Shown: positions 8,253 to 16,857, counted from the stretch's first letter. The stretch: DNA of 64,000 nucleotides from Anaerospora hongkongensis (GCF_004339805.1 NZ_SLUI01000005.1:62001-126000), one strand, 5' to 3'. A program made the numbers and translations. The notes: a model not told the origin generated them from the sequence alone.

Positions 8253-8308
8253 AAAAAAAGGCAAAACTCAATAGAGTCTTGCCTTCTCAACATCTCATAG
8301 CTCTAGGC
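8253..8308 (-). promoter_or_regulatory. HutP-responsive terminator 2 (hutG leader)
   Basis: On the minus strand GCCTAGAGCTATGAGATG (8291-8308), differing at one base from the box before hutU, is followed by a 12-bp stem (8274-8285 with 8258-8269), a four-base loop and a T7 tract. This places the entire operon, including hutP, behind a HutP-type attenuator. Structure and box are seen directly; response to histidine is inferred from HutP biology. Confidence 0.85.
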
Positions 8309-8320
8309 TTAATTACAATT

Positions 8321-8350
8321 AGTTTAACCGATCGGTCGTTCCGAAGTCAA
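8321..8350 (-). promoter_or_regulatory. hut operon promoter with palindromic operator
   Basis: On the minus strand TTGACT (8345-8350) and TAAACT (8321-8326) are 18 bases apart, a plausible sigma-A promoter about 100 bases before hutG. The spacer contains the perfect 10-bp palindrome ACCGATCGGT (8327-8336), placed where a bound repressor would block polymerase. The palindrome resembles TetR-family sites, but no such regulator is in the window. Confidence 0.6.
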
Positions 8351-8395
8351 GTCCGAATATCCGGGTAGTACTAGTTCTGCGGCCCTCTATTCGAC

Positions 8396-8905
8396 TTAGT
8401 GATTGTGGTGCTGCGGTGCCGGAACACCGGTTGTGCCGGGATCCCAGCCCATTATGGCAGGATCAACCATACCGAAAATCATCGCAATATGCGCCACAAT
8501 AAGAAATACCGTCAGCAGAATAAAGTGAAGCTTCATCTTTTCTTCCTCGGTTTTACCTTTGCCCAGCACGCCAAGCTCAAGTAGTGCAATGCTGAACAGC
8601 GGCAGTACACCGCTCAGATAAAATCCAACTGCAATGATATCGGCCGGTCCGCGCCATTGGATGCCGGGAACAGTTGTAATCATCAGGTTCAGAAAGATGC
8701 CGAGAAAGTAAAAACCGAGAACGATACCAAGATACTTGTTCCAAACTCTCCATTGACCGGCTTTTCCTCTAAGAAAAACGGTGTAAAACTCAGTAGCAAC
8801 CAACGCCTCTGCAAGTCCCACCGGTATTACCATATACAAAATCAGATTCCAGGGCTGATTATCAGCAAGCAAGGCCATATAATGGGTCATGTTCATTGTC
8901 AGCAT
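8396..8905 (-). CDS. Conserved four-span membrane protein, function unknown
   Basis: About 169 residues with roughly four to five hydrophobic segments (starting LILYMVIPVGLAEAL, YLGIVLGFYFLGIFL, IIAVGFYLSGVLPLF and LHFILLTVFLIVAHIAMIFG). It has a short C-terminal tail rich in Pro and His (PAPQHHNH) that could bind a metal. I do not recognise a characterised family. The exact start is uncertain: GTG 8908, ATG 8905 and ATG 8896 are in frame, and the AAAGGAG site is best spaced for the last. It lies between the hut operon and a MATE exporter on the same strand and may be co-transcribed with neither. Confidence 0.65.
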   Translation of the reverse strand: MLTMNMTHYMALLADNQPWNLILYMVIPVGLAEALVATEFYTVFLRGKAGQWRVWNKYLGIVLGFYFLGIFLNLMITTVPGIQWRGPADIIAVGFYLSGVLPLFSIALLELGVLGKGKTEEEKMKLHFILLTVFLIVAHIAMIFGMVDPAIMGWDPGTTGVPAPQHHNH

Positions 8906-8953
8906 CACTCCTTTTGGTTGATGCCCCCATTATAACAGGCAAATATGAAGAAC

Positions 8954-10309
8954 TTATGAATTTTCCGCTTCTTGCTGGGAACTCAGTATTCTTAATTCCC
9001 TAGCCATAAAAATTCCTGTCAACAGCGCTGCTCCTATATCAGAAATTGGGCCGGCCAGCCAAATTCCCGTTAGGCCCCAAAACTTCGGCAAGAGAAAGAT
9101 AAGGGGAATCAGCAGGATAATTTGCCGTAATACATTAAAAACAATCGCATAACCAGCCTTGCCGACAGCCTGAAAATAGTTAGCGCTGATAATCTGAAAC
9201 CCAATGATTGGCAGCATCAGTAAAAACAAGCGCAATCCGTCTGCGCCAAGCTGCACCAGCTCAGGGTTGCCGTTAAACAGCCGAATAATATGTACATCCA
9301 AAAGTTGTACGCCGACAAAGCCAAACACACAAAGGCCGCTGGCTGCTATTACGGCCAGTTTAACGGTTTCAATCACCCGCCGGTAATTGCCTGCACCATA
9401 ATTATAGCCGATAATCGGTTGAGCCCCCTGACTGATGCCCATTACCGGCATCAGCATCAGCATCAACACCCTGTTAATAATCCCAAAAGCGGCAATCGCC
9501 AAAGCACCGCCATAGGTCATCAGACTGAAATTCAACACAACAATAACCAGGCTGTTGCCAATCTGTAATAAAAAGGGCGCCAGACCGATTTTGGCAATAC
9601 CGGTCATAACCTCGCTCTGAACAGCAAGATATCTGCGTTTTAGTTGTAATGTGCCGGTACCTTTTATAAAATACGTCATTACCCATACCGTTGCGACGGC
9701 CTGAGAACATACAGTTGCCCAGGCTGAGCCTTCTATGCCCCAGTGAAGTCCAAAAATGAACAGGGGATTAAGGATGGTATTTAACACCGCTCCGATCAGC
9801 ATTGTCAGCAGCGCTGTTTTCGGATCTCCCTGGGCCCGGATGATGCCATTCAGGCCAAAGCTTACATGCATAAAAACGCTGCCTGCCAAAATAATGGTCA
9901 TGAAGCTCTTAGCATAGGGAAGGACATCCGGTGTTGCCCCTAAAAACAACAGCAGCGGCTCTAGAAACCATAAGGCGGCTGCAGTAGTAATGACGACAAG
10001 CCCGATAACCATCGTCAACGCATTGCCTAAAATAAGTTCTGCACCTGCTTTGTCCTGTTCACCCAGGCGAATGGATACCAGGGAGGCTGCTCCCAGTCCC
10101 ACAAACATTCCCACCGCCATTAGAATCATCATTAACGGAAAGGCAATCGTAACAGCAATTAAGCCGATCTCACCAACCCCTTGTCCGACAAAAATGCTAT
10201 CCACCACATTATATAAAGCATTAACTACCATTCCAATAATCGCCGGAACGGAATAGTCCCATAATAATGTGCTTATCTTCTGCTCTCCTAAGGCAACTGA
10301 TTTGTCCAT
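8954..10309 (-). CDS. MATE family efflux transporter
   Basis: A 451-residue, about twelve-span transporter of the multidrug and toxic compound extrusion family. It shows the typical N-terminal ALYNVVDSIFVGQGVGE segment and the duplicated six-helix layout, with GIIRAQGDPKTALL in the first half and GISQGAQPIIGYNYGAGN in the second. These resemble MepA/NorM-like exporters, which expel cationic drugs or dyes with Na+ or H+. The substrate cannot be told. GAGGTAGGT precedes the ATG. The gene is separated from the aminotransferase upstream by a strong terminator, so it probably has its own promoter. Confidence 0.9.
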   Translation of the reverse strand: MDKSVALGEQKISTLLWDYSVPAIIGMVVNALYNVVDSIFVGQGVGEIGLIAVTIAFPLMMILMAVGMFVGLGAASLVSIRLGEQDKAGAELILGNALTMVIGLVVITTAAALWFLEPLLLFLGATPDVLPYAKSFMTIILAGSVFMHVSFGLNGIIRAQGDPKTALLTMLIGAVLNTILNPLFIFGLHWGIEGSAWATVCSQAVATVWVMTYFIKGTGTLQLKRRYLAVQSEVMTGIAKIGLAPFLLQIGNSLVIVVLNFSLMTYGGALAIAAFGIINRVLMLMLMPVMGISQGAQPIIGYNYGAGNYRRVIETVKLAVIAASGLCVFGFVGVQLLDVHIIRLFNGNPELVQLGADGLRLFLLMLPIIGFQIISANYFQAVGKAGYAIVFNVLRQIILLIPLIFLLPKFWGLTGIWLAGPISDIGAALLTGIFMARELRILSSQQEAENS

Positions 10310-10403
10310 ACCTACCTCCGGGCTTCTCTTCGCTTTTACTATAACGACTTATTGTACCACCAAGAGCAGGGAATTATCAAATTCCCTGTCATTACTTAAG
10401 AAT

Positions 10404-10446
10404 AAAAAAAGCAACCTCCGGCACACATTCCGTGTGAAGGTTGCTT
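10404..10446 (-). terminator. Terminator of the aminotransferase gene
   Basis: AAGCAACCT and AGGTTGCTT form the outer stem, with CACAC/GTGTG pairs inside. Read on the minus strand the hairpin is followed by seven T residues. It lies just after the aminotransferase stop codon. Confidence 0.85.
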
Positions 10447-10458
10447 GAATGTTATATT

Positions 10459-11718
10459 TTATTGATTAGCCTGAACGTTAACCTGATCAATTGCCTGTTT
10501 TATTTTAACCGCCAGACCGGACATTTTGCTTGTCGGAATCGCACAAACCGAAATACGGATGCCTTTGGCCAGAGGAACCAGAAAAATGTTGGCTTTATTC
10601 AGGACCTGACAAACTTCCTCCGGCTTTTGGCAGGGAATCGTCAGGAAAAAACCGGAGCGGTACGGAAGAAATTCCAACCCGGCAGTCTTCGCTTCACTGC
10701 TGAATAATGCGGCACGGGATCTAATAATAGCCAGAGCGGCTGCACGCTCTTCATCACTCTTTCTTATCAGCTCAGGATTGGCATAAATAGCGGCCAGTAC
10801 TTTGGATGCCCCGCGATTGATGCTTGACCAGCTGGCCCGGCAGGTAATCTGATTTGTTTTGAAAAATTCATCGGCAATGTGTTCACTCCGGGACACGCCA
10901 ATCATCGCACCGACCCTCTGCCCATAAAGCGTAAAGCTTTTTGACATACTGAAACAGATAATCGGCAGTACGTTCTCCGGCAGCTCAGCCAGCAGCGGAA
11001 AAAAAGAACGGCTCGCCTGCTGGTCCTCCGTGTAATCCAAATAAGCCACATCAATGGCCAAAATAATAAAGCGTCCCGGTACTGCCAGCTTTTTAGAACT
11101 TTCCAGGACTGCCTTCCACTCCTCATTTGTCATGGAATAGCCGGTGGGATTGTGGGATGGCGTGTTTAAAACAACGACAAGCCGCTCCTGCGTTGCCAGC
11201 AATGCTGCCATTTTTTCTTCCATTTCGGCCAGGTTAAATTTGTCTCCGGCGAACAGGGAAAAAGTTTCAAACCGGCGCAGTGCATCCTCAGCAATTGATT
11301 TATACGGTCCCCAGCACCATTCACTGGACAGAACAGCATCACCAACCGAGGTGTAATTGGCCACAATATTATGCAAGGCACCTGTGCCGCCAGGCGTTGC
11401 AACCGCCTTGATATGAGCGGCGGGGCGAAAATCGCGGAACACATGTTGAATGGCGGCCTCCAGAAAATCAGGAGCTCCTTCCAGCGGCGAATAGGCAACT
11501 ACCTCGTTCATTGGAATACTGCGGTATACGGTCTCCACCGTAGGCAGACAAAAAATTGTTTCCGTTTCATCAAGGAACGTTCCCGGTGCTCCATTAATAA
11601 CCTGGTCCCTGCCATAAGCCGCTTTGGCCTGGGTAGCATTTGAGACAACGGTAAAAATTTTATCCGGAGTATATTTCCCCCAGGTATGCGGTGCGGCAAT
11701 CGGCATTTGTTTACTCAT
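10459..11718 (-). CDS. Class I/II PLP aminotransferase under glycine riboswitch
   Basis: A 419-residue fold-type I aminotransferase. The PLP lysine is K260 in FSMSKSFTLYGQRVG; NTPSHNPTG (185-193) and AIDVAYLDY (222-230) supply the other cofactor contacts. Overall it looks like aspartate/aromatic aminotransferases. The ATG at 11718, with AAGGGAG upstream, is chosen; the frame stays open a further 81 codons but that stretch is the riboswitch and terminator leader. Its control by a glycine aptamer suggests that the physiological reaction makes, consumes or buffers glycine or a related amino acid, for example glyoxylate transamination. That is inference; the substrate is not readable from the motifs. 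Confidence 0.88.
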   Translation of the reverse strand: MSKQMPIAAPHTWGKYTPDKIFTVVSNATQAKAAYGRDQVINGAPGTFLDETETIFCLPTVETVYRSIPMNEVVAYSPLEGAPDFLEAAIQHVFRDFRPAAHIKAVATPGGTGALHNIVANYTSVGDAVLSSEWCWGPYKSIAEDALRRFETFSLFAGDKFNLAEMEEKMAALLATQERLVVVLNTPSHNPTGYSMTNEEWKAVLESSKKLAVPGRFIILAIDVAYLDYTEDQQASRSFFPLLAELPENVLPIICFSMSKSFTLYGQRVGAMIGVSRSEHIADEFFKTNQITCRASWSSINRGASKVLAAIYANPELIRKSDEERAAALAIIRSRAALFSSEAKTAGLEFLPYRSGFFLTIPCQKPEEVCQVLNKANIFLVPLAKGIRISVCAIPTSKMSGLAVKIKQAIDQVNVQANQ

Positions 11719-11756
11719 ATTCTCTCCCTTTCTCCGGAAATCTGCAAAAAATAAAA

Positions 11757-11794
11757 TAAAATAAAAAAGAGCCAAATCCATTCTGATTTGACCC
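11757..11794 (-). terminator. Riboswitch expression-platform terminator
   Basis: On the minus strand GGGTCAAATC (11785-11794) pairs with GATTTGGCTC (in 11769-11778) including two G-U pairs, followed by TTTTTTATTTTATTTT. It lies between the glycine aptamer and the aminotransferase ribosome site, so it is the likely switch point. Confidence 0.8.
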
Positions 11795-11819
11795 TGGAAA
11801 GACAAGCAGACGCCAAAAT

Positions 11820-11965
11820 ACGGCAGCACAAACGTGCGGCGTACTAGTATCTCTGTCCTTTTGCCTGAGAGATTTATCAGCGGTATGCTGGGTTTCCCCT
11901 TCGGCGCTCTCGGTAGAGAGTCTCTCCAGAGTTCCGTCCCTTTGCGGTTTAACTCCCGCAAATTT
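11820..11965 (-). ncRNA. Glycine riboswitch, single aptamer
   Basis: On the minus strand the leader contains AACTCTGGAGAG, then GCGCCGAAGGGG, then CTCTCAGGCAAAAGGACAGAG, the conserved glycine-aptamer core. P1 is formed by CTCTG (11927-11931) and CAGAG (11851-11855). Only one complete aptamer is present rather than the common tandem. The GC-rich hairpin just upstream (TTTGCGGG...CCGCAAA, within 11939-11961) may be the partner element of singleton types. The sense of control (on or off) cannot be decided by eye. Confidence 0.9.
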
Positions 11966-12078
11966 CATCCAGATATACATTTGTCGTTATTGAGAATACT
12001 CTTTGCCCTTATTATAAATTACCCCTATCAAAAATACAAGCAAATTCCACTCTCTCTCTGCCTGGCCCACGGGGAACA

Positions 12079-12103
12079 AAAAAAGGGGACTGTCCCCTTT
12101 TTT
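12079..12103. repeat. Perfect 12-bp palindrome, A6-GGGGAC / GTCCCC-T6
   Basis: The arms A6GGGGAC (12079-12090) and GTCCCCT6 (12092-12103) are exactly complementary around a single T. It could serve as a bidirectional terminator. The same GGGGAC...GTCCCC design occurs as a dispersed intergenic repeat in several anaerobic genomes, so this may be a mobile REP-like unit; only one copy is in this window. Confidence 0.7.
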
Positions 12104-12108
12104 ACACA

Positions 12109-12152
12109 AAAATAGGCTCTGCCGGGCAAAGCATCCCGGCAGAGCCTATTTT
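12109..12152. terminator. Strong bidirectional terminator
   Basis: An 18-bp perfect stem (12109-12126 with 12135-12152) with an eight-base loop. The stem ends in AAAA/TTTT on both sides. It lies just past the alcohol dehydrogenase stop codon. Confidence 0.9.
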
Positions 12153-12158
12153 GTTAAA

Positions 12159-13358
12159 CTACAGCGAGTTTTTGTATATTTGCCACACCGTTTCTTTCGT
12201 TGCCGGTACAGGTGCCATACTGAGCAGCGCATCCAGGCTTGGCGTCTCAAAAGCCAGCTGGGTCAATTTATCAAGATCCTTCTCCGTAAAGCCCTCGGAG
12301 GCTAAGCTGCCATTAATCCCGACTTCCTGCAGCCACTTTTTCAGTCCGTCATAGGCTTTCGCCGCTTCACCGGGATCTCCTGTCAGCCCCGGCACAAGCG
12401 GCGCCAGAATATCAGCCAGCACCTGCGCTCTCGCCGGATAGATCTGCTGTACCACAGCAGGCAGTAAAATTCCTAACCCCAAACCATGTGTTAATTCAGG
12501 CTTAACCCCGCTAAGCGGATGTTCCAGGGCATGCGTAAAGTGCAGCAGGCCGTTGTCAAAGGAAATTCCGGCCAAAAGCGAAGCGTAAAGCAGGAAATAA
12601 CGGGCTTTTAAATCCTGAGGATCGCGTTTAGCCTCCAGCAGATAATCATGAACCAGCTGGATCGTTTCCCGGGCCAGGCTGATGGCAAACGGATTGGCAT
12701 TGATTGTGGTCGCCGCCTCAATTACGTGATTCACAGCATCTACCGATACATAAACCGTCTGATCCGGCGGCAGCATCGTCATCAGGGCCGGATCGTCAAT
12801 GGCATACAGCGGATAAATGCAGTCATAAGCAATGGCAGGCTTATATTCTTTCTCCGGAATAGTCACCACGGCAAAGCGGTCTGCCTCCGTACCGGTACCG
12901 TGAGTCAAATTAATAGCAACGATAGGAACAGCCTCTTCGGGACTGAAGGTAAATTGATAGAGATCGCGCGCGGTCTTATCAGGATACGCAAGCAGAATAG
13001 CTACGCTCTTGCCGGCATCAATCGGACTGCCGCCGCCAATGGCAATAACAGCCTGGGCACCAAAAGCGAGCGCCTCTTTTGTTGCTTCATCCACCTGGTC
13101 AACAGTTGGATTCGGCGTAATTTTACTATATAACACATATTCTATGCCAGTTTCCTCTAACGCTTTTTTCACAACATCCCAGGCACCGGTCTTAATATGA
13201 GAAGACTTACCGGTTATAATGACGGCCTTGCTGATGTTTTTTGCTGCCAGAGCTGCCGCGATATCCTTGGCCTTTTGAATCGCTCCGACACCTAAATAAA
13301 CCGTTGTTCTTGATCGGATCTCCATAACCTTGTGAATATCAATTTGATTTTCCCACAT
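12159..13358 (-). CDS. Iron-containing alcohol dehydrogenase
   Basis: About 399 residues, typical of group III Fe-dependent alcohol dehydrogenases. IGGGSPIDAGKSVA near residue 115 is the NAD(P) phosphate-binding loop. The stretches DAVNHVIEAATT and HALEHPLSGVKPELTHGLGLG carry the His residues that normally bind Fe2+. The first in-frame ATG is at 13364, but GGGTGG is better placed for the ATG at 13358. The substrate is unknown; such enzymes interconvert alcohols or diols and aldehydes in fermentation. It stands alone between a strong terminator and a divergent chemoreceptor gene. Confidence 0.9.
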   Translation of the reverse strand: MWENQIDIHKVMEIRSRTTVYLGVGAIQKAKDIAAALAAKNISKAVIITGKSSHIKTGAWDVVKKALEETGIEYVLYSKITPNPTVDQVDEATKEALAFGAQAVIAIGGGSPIDAGKSVAILLAYPDKTARDLYQFTFSPEEAVPIVAINLTHGTGTEADRFAVVTIPEKEYKPAIAYDCIYPLYAIDDPALMTMLPPDQTVYVSVDAVNHVIEAATTINANPFAISLARETIQLVHDYLLEAKRDPQDLKARYFLLYASLLAGISFDNGLLHFTHALEHPLSGVKPELTHGLGLGILLPAVVQQIYPARAQVLADILAPLVPGLTGDPGEAAKAYDGLKKWLQEVGINGSLASEGFTEKDLDKLTQLAFETPSLDALLSMAPVPATKETVWQIYKNSL

Positions 13359-13574
13359 GAGCATCCCACCCTTTCAACACGTCATTTACTGTTAATCATT
13401 TCCATACGTTTCATGTTCAGTATACGAAACAGTACTGGAAAAAGCAATCACTATTCGTGAAAAAAATAACTTAATTCACATCATAATTCGCTGCAATGCG
13501 TTCTTTCTGTTGAATTACCCCTATAAGGTGCTGAATTTGCCGGTCTTAACGGAACAGCGCCGGTTATTTCCGAC

Positions 13575-13603
13575 TTTACAACTCATTTTTTTACCAATAT
13601 AAT
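13575..13603 (+). promoter_or_regulatory. Sigma-A promoter of the chemoreceptor gene
   Basis: TTTACA (13575-13580) and TATAAT (13598-13603) are separated by 17 bases. The expected start of transcription is near 13610, just before the Fur-like box. It lies in the 320-base gap between the alcohol dehydrogenase and chemoreceptor genes, where I see no gene. Confidence 0.65.
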
Positions 13604-13624
13604 GAAGTTTGGCAGGAATTATTT

Positions 13625-13643
13625 GATAATAACAATCATTATC
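13625..13643 (+). promoter_or_regulatory. Fur-like box
   Basis: The 19-base site GATAATAACAATCATTATC matches the classical Fur consensus at 17 of 19 positions and is palindromic at its ends. It lies about 15 bases downstream of the predicted transcription start and 36 bases before the start codon, where binding would block elongation. Fur, Zur or PerR could use such a site. Confidence 0.6.
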
Positions 13644-13678
13644 CTGCCAGGCAACAAATTATCGCAAAGGGGTCCGCC

Positions 13679-15391
13679 ATGAAAATAAGCAGTAAGTTAA
13701 TGATTGTCACAATTGTTCCCATCGTATTATTTACCTTGTTTAGTTATTTCTATATTATTCCTCAGACCCGGACCAGTATTTACCGGGAAAAGGATTTGCA
13801 GCTAAAAACCAATGTGGAAAGTCTGCACTCTTTGGTTGCTTATTACGCCTCACTGGCGGAAAAGGGCACCTTGACCGTGCAGGAAGCACAAGCCAGAGCA
13901 ATCGAAGCGACTACCCCGATCCGCTATTCCCAAAACAGCTATTTTTGGATTGACAACACTAGTCTGGTGAACGTGATGCATGGTGATCAGCCACAGCTGG
14001 TCGGCAAGGACAGAAGCGGCGTAAAAGATAGTAGAGGAACGTTTACCGTTCGTGAGTATATAGCGGGAGCGCAGCAAAATAAAGAGTCCGGTTATTACCT
14101 GAACTTATGGTATACCAAACCGGGTGTGCCCGAACCATTGCACCGCCGTATTTATTCCAAGCTGTACGAACCATGGGGCTGGGTTATTTGTACCGGTATC
14201 AATATAGACGATGTAGAGCAGACGGTCGCAGCGGCAACGACCTCTATTCTGCTGGCCAACTTGCTGGTAAGCCTGCTAACGATAGGCGTTATGTACTGGT
14301 TCTCACGCCAGACAATCACCAGGCCTTTACAAAATATTATTGATAAACTGCGGGAAATGGCCAATAACGGCGGTGATTTGACAAAAAAAATTGATATACC
14401 GCGCAATGATGAGCTCGGTCAGTTAGCCTCAGTCGTCAATGATATGACCGATAATTTGCGGCAGCTCATCGGTCAGCTTTCCTTATCGGCCCAGCAAGTA
14501 TCCGCTGCGGCAGAAGAACTTACCATCAATGCCGAGCAATCTGCCCAGTCAGCTGGCCAAGTCGCCGGGTTAACCGAACAGACAGCTGCCGGTACGCAGC
14601 GTCAATCACAAACCTCGGCCGGCGTTTTAGCTGCAGTTGAGGACATAACCGCCGGTATCCGGGACGGTGCCGCCAGCGCGAAAGAAACCGCAGCTATTAC
14701 AGACCATACGCTTACGATCATTGCCGATGGCAATGATGCAATTGCAACAGCCATCAGCCAAATGAAGAGTATCGAGCATAAGACCGGCGAATCAGCCGAA
14801 ATCATTGCCGAATTAGGGGAAAGCTCTTTTGAAATCGGTAAAATCATTACCGTGATTGCCGGGCTTGCCAATCAGACTAACCTCCTGGCACTGAATGCAG
14901 CAATCGAAGCTGCCCGGGCAGGCGAACAAGGCCGGGGCTTTGCCGTTGTAGCCGATGAGGTCCGCAAGCTCGCCGAGCAGTCCCAGGCAGCGGCACAACA
15001 AATTACCGGCATTATTGATAAAATTCAGTCTCGTACAGAATCAGCTGTTGCTTCCATTACAACAGGCTCGTTAGAAGTGCAGAAAGGGACGCAGGTCGTC
15101 CAGCAGGCAGGAGCCGCTTTTGGGACAATTACGCAGGAAATCAACGGGGTCGCGGCAATGGCCCGTATTTCCGCCGAAACCTTGCTGAAACTCGTAGATC
15201 ATGGCACCAAGGTCTTGGCCGCCGTACAACAAGTTGATATCATCAGCAATGAAATTATGCAGCAAACTCAGACGATTGCAGCTTCCCTTACCCAGCAGTC
15301 AACTGCACTGGAGGAGATAACTGCCTCCAGCCAGGCCTTAACTGCTTTATCCGTCCAGTTAAAGCAGTCTGTTGGACAATTCACCATTTAA
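13679..15391 (+). CDS. Methyl-accepting chemotaxis protein with single Cache sensor
   Basis: A 570-residue transmembrane chemoreceptor. The first membrane helix is at about 7-26, followed by an extracytoplasmic single-Cache domain of about 150 residues ([25 protein letters not shown] and [11 protein letters not shown] are typical). A second helix lies near 188-210, then a HAMP domain and the signalling hairpin, with the conserved tip [32 protein letters not shown] in the usual place. The C-terminus lacks a CheR-binding pentapeptide. AAAGGGG precedes the ATG. Cache domains of this class often sense small organic acids, but the ligand is not predictable. The Fur-like box suggests expression tied to iron. 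Confidence 0.92.
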   Translation: MKISSKLMIVTIVPIVLFTLFSYFYIIPQTRTSIYREKDLQLKTNVESLHSLVAYYASLAEKGTLTVQEAQARAIEATTPIRYSQNSYFWIDNTSLVNVMHGDQPQLVGKDRSGVKDSRGTFTVREYIAGAQQNKESGYYLNLWYTKPGVPEPLHRRIYSKLYEPWGWVICTGINIDDVEQTVAAATTSILLANLLVSLLTIGVMYWFSRQTITRPLQNIIDKLREMANNGGDLTKKIDIPRNDELGQLASVVNDMTDNLRQLIGQLSLSAQQVSAAAEELTINAEQSAQSAGQVAGLTEQTAAGTQRQSQTSAGVLAAVEDITAGIRDGAASAKETAAITDHTLTIIADGNDAIATAISQMKSIEHKTGESAEIIAELGESSFEIGKIITVIAGLANQTNLLALNAAIEAARAGEQGRGFAVVADEVRKLAEQSQAAAQQITGIIDKIQSRTESAVASITTGSLEVQKGTQVVQQAGAAFGTITQEINGVAAMARISAETLLKLVDHGTKVLAAVQQVDIISNEIMQQTQTIAASLTQQSTALEEITASSQALTALSVQLKQSVGQFTI

Positions 15392-15397
15392 AAGCGG

Positions 15398-15441
15398 AGC
15401 CAAGAAACAGCTCGGTATTTTTGAGCTGCGTCTTGGCTTTC
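15398..15441 (+). terminator. Probable terminator after the chemoreceptor
   Basis: AGCCAAGA (15398-15405) pairs with TCTTGGCT (15431-15438), with CAGCTC/GAGCTG inside. Only three T residues follow directly, so strength is uncertain. Confidence 0.65.
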
Positions 15442-15557
15442 CCCATCATGTTCAATGGACATACATTGGAAAAAAAGGTATAATATAACAAAATTAGAAC
15501 AACACACGTCCTATCGTTAAATACAAATGTAACCCATTACAGGATTGGAGGAGAAAT

Positions 15558-16517
15558 ATGAGTACTACCAAAACAAAATTAGCCATTGTCGGTGTTGGCA
15601 ATGTCGGTTCAGCAGTGTTGAATACGGCCTTGTCCTTAAACCTTGCTGCAGAAATTGCCGTCATTGATATCAAAGAAAATAAAGCGTTGGGCGAAGCGCT
15701 TGACTCCCTGCATGGCGCGCCGTTCAGCCTCAGTCCCAACATCGATGTTCATGCCGGCGGTTACGAGGAATGCCGGGATGCCGATGTTATCATTATTGCC
15801 GCAGGACCAAGCATTCTGCCCGGTGAGCCGGGAGATCGCTTATCTCTGGCGGGGAAAAACGTACAGGTGATGAAAGAGGTTATGACTTCCATTACCCAAT
15901 ATACCAGAGAAGCGATTATCATCATGATCACCAACCCGCTTGACATCACCACCTACTGTGCCGCCAACTGCTTCGACTACCCGAAGAATAAGCTCTTCGG
16001 TACAGGTACTTCCTTAGAAACAGCGCGGCTCAAGCAGTTGCTCGGCTCCTACTATAAAGTTAATCCCCAGGATGTCCAAGGCTTTATGCTCGGTGAACAT
16101 GGCAACTCCGCATTCCCTGCCTGGAGCTTGATCAGCATTGCCGGTATTCCCAGCGACCAGTTTGAAGATTACTTTACGCCGGAAAAACCGCTTGACCGCG
16201 CCAGCGTCGGCCCTTCTGTCATTAACGTTGCCTATGATGTTCTCAACAATAAAGGCTGCACAAATTACGGCATCGCCATGGTAGCCTGCCGGATTGCCCG
16301 GGCTGTTTTTTACGATGAACACAGCATATTCCCCGTATCAACAACTTTGGAGGGAGAATATGGCATCAGCGGCGTATCATTAAGTCTGCCCTGCCGCATC
16401 GGCAGAGCAGGCGTTGAAACCAGACTGGCAGTTCCCCTTCACAGCGAAGAAATAGCCAAACTGAAGCAAAGCGCCGCAAACCTGACAAACGTACTGCAAT
16501 CTGTCGGTCTGAAATAA
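15558..16517 (+). CDS. L-lactate / L-2-hydroxyacid dehydrogenase
   Basis: A 319-residue NAD-dependent dehydrogenase of the LDH/MDH family. GVGNVGSA near residue 12 is the Rossmann loop, NPLD(I) is the substrate-side NPxD motif, and GEHGNSAFPAW contains the catalytic His. The mobile substrate loop reads SILPGEPGDRLSL rather than the usual Gln-containing loop of true lactate dehydrogenases. This resembles L-2-hydroxyisocaproate dehydrogenases, so branched-chain 2-oxoacid reduction is a real alternative to pyruvate reduction. GGAGGAG lies directly ahead of the ATG. It is a single gene between two hairpins. Confidence 0.8.
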   Translation: MSTTKTKLAIVGVGNVGSAVLNTALSLNLAAEIAVIDIKENKALGEALDSLHGAPFSLSPNIDVHAGGYEECRDADVIIIAAGPSILPGEPGDRLSLAGKNVQVMKEVMTSITQYTREAIIIMITNPLDITTYCAANCFDYPKNKLFGTGTSLETARLKQLLGSYYKVNPQDVQGFMLGEHGNSAFPAWSLISIAGIPSDQFEDYFTPEKPLDRASVGPSVINVAYDVLNNKGCTNYGIAMVACRIARAVFYDEHSIFPVSTTLEGEYGISGVSLSLPCRIGRAGVETRLAVPLHSEEIAKLKQSAANLTNVLQSVGLK

Positions 16518-16519
16518 AA

Positions 16520-16562
16520 TAAAACAACACAGCCCCGTCAATTTTGACTGGGCTGTTGTTTT
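16520..16562 (+). terminator. Terminator of the hydroxyacid dehydrogenase gene
   Basis: AAAACAACACAGCCC and GGGCTGTTGTTTT form a long stem with one bulge, and the right arm ends in TTTT. It directly follows the stop codon. Confidence 0.8.
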
Positions 16563-16635
16563 GTGCCGCCTGACGGCAGGTTATCAAAAATCTCTCGCGA
16601 ATATGAGCGGTAACAGGCAAAAGGAGGCTAATAAA

Positions 16636-16857
16636 GTGGCTGAGCATTTTATTGATGCCCTGGGAGATTTCTGTCCGATCCCCAACCTGAAGGTTCAGGC
16701 TGCCTTACAGCAACTGCTGCCGGGAGATTATATTACGCTGCTGACCGATCATAGCTGCACCGTCTCTGTGATCCAGGCGGAAATGCGCCGTAAACGGTAT
16801 TCGATGGAAGTAGAGGAAGTAGATAACGGCATTTGGCAGATTACCATTCGTAAATAA
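16636..16857 (+). CDS. TusA/SirA-like sulfur carrier protein (copy 1)
   Basis: A 73-residue protein of the TusA/YedF/SirA fold. The signature CPIPNLK near residue 14 carries the single Cys that accepts persulfide sulfur (or selenium) in this family. The GTG start at 16636 is chosen because GGAGG lies eight bases upstream; the frame is open further but without a ribosome site. It has about half identical residues with the second copy at 18586, including the DHSC segment and EVEEVDxGxWxI tail. It is convergent with the LysR gene and lies just outside the transporter operon. Confidence 0.88.
   Translation: MAEHFIDALGDFCPIPNLKVQAALQQLLPGDYITLLTDHSCTVSVIQAEMRRKRYSMEVEEVDNGIWQITIRK

Noticed and set aside
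11719-11961. N-terminal extension of the aminotransferase by 81 codons
   Set aside because: This DNA is the glycine riboswitch and its terminator, and a good ribosome site precedes the internal ATG at 11718.
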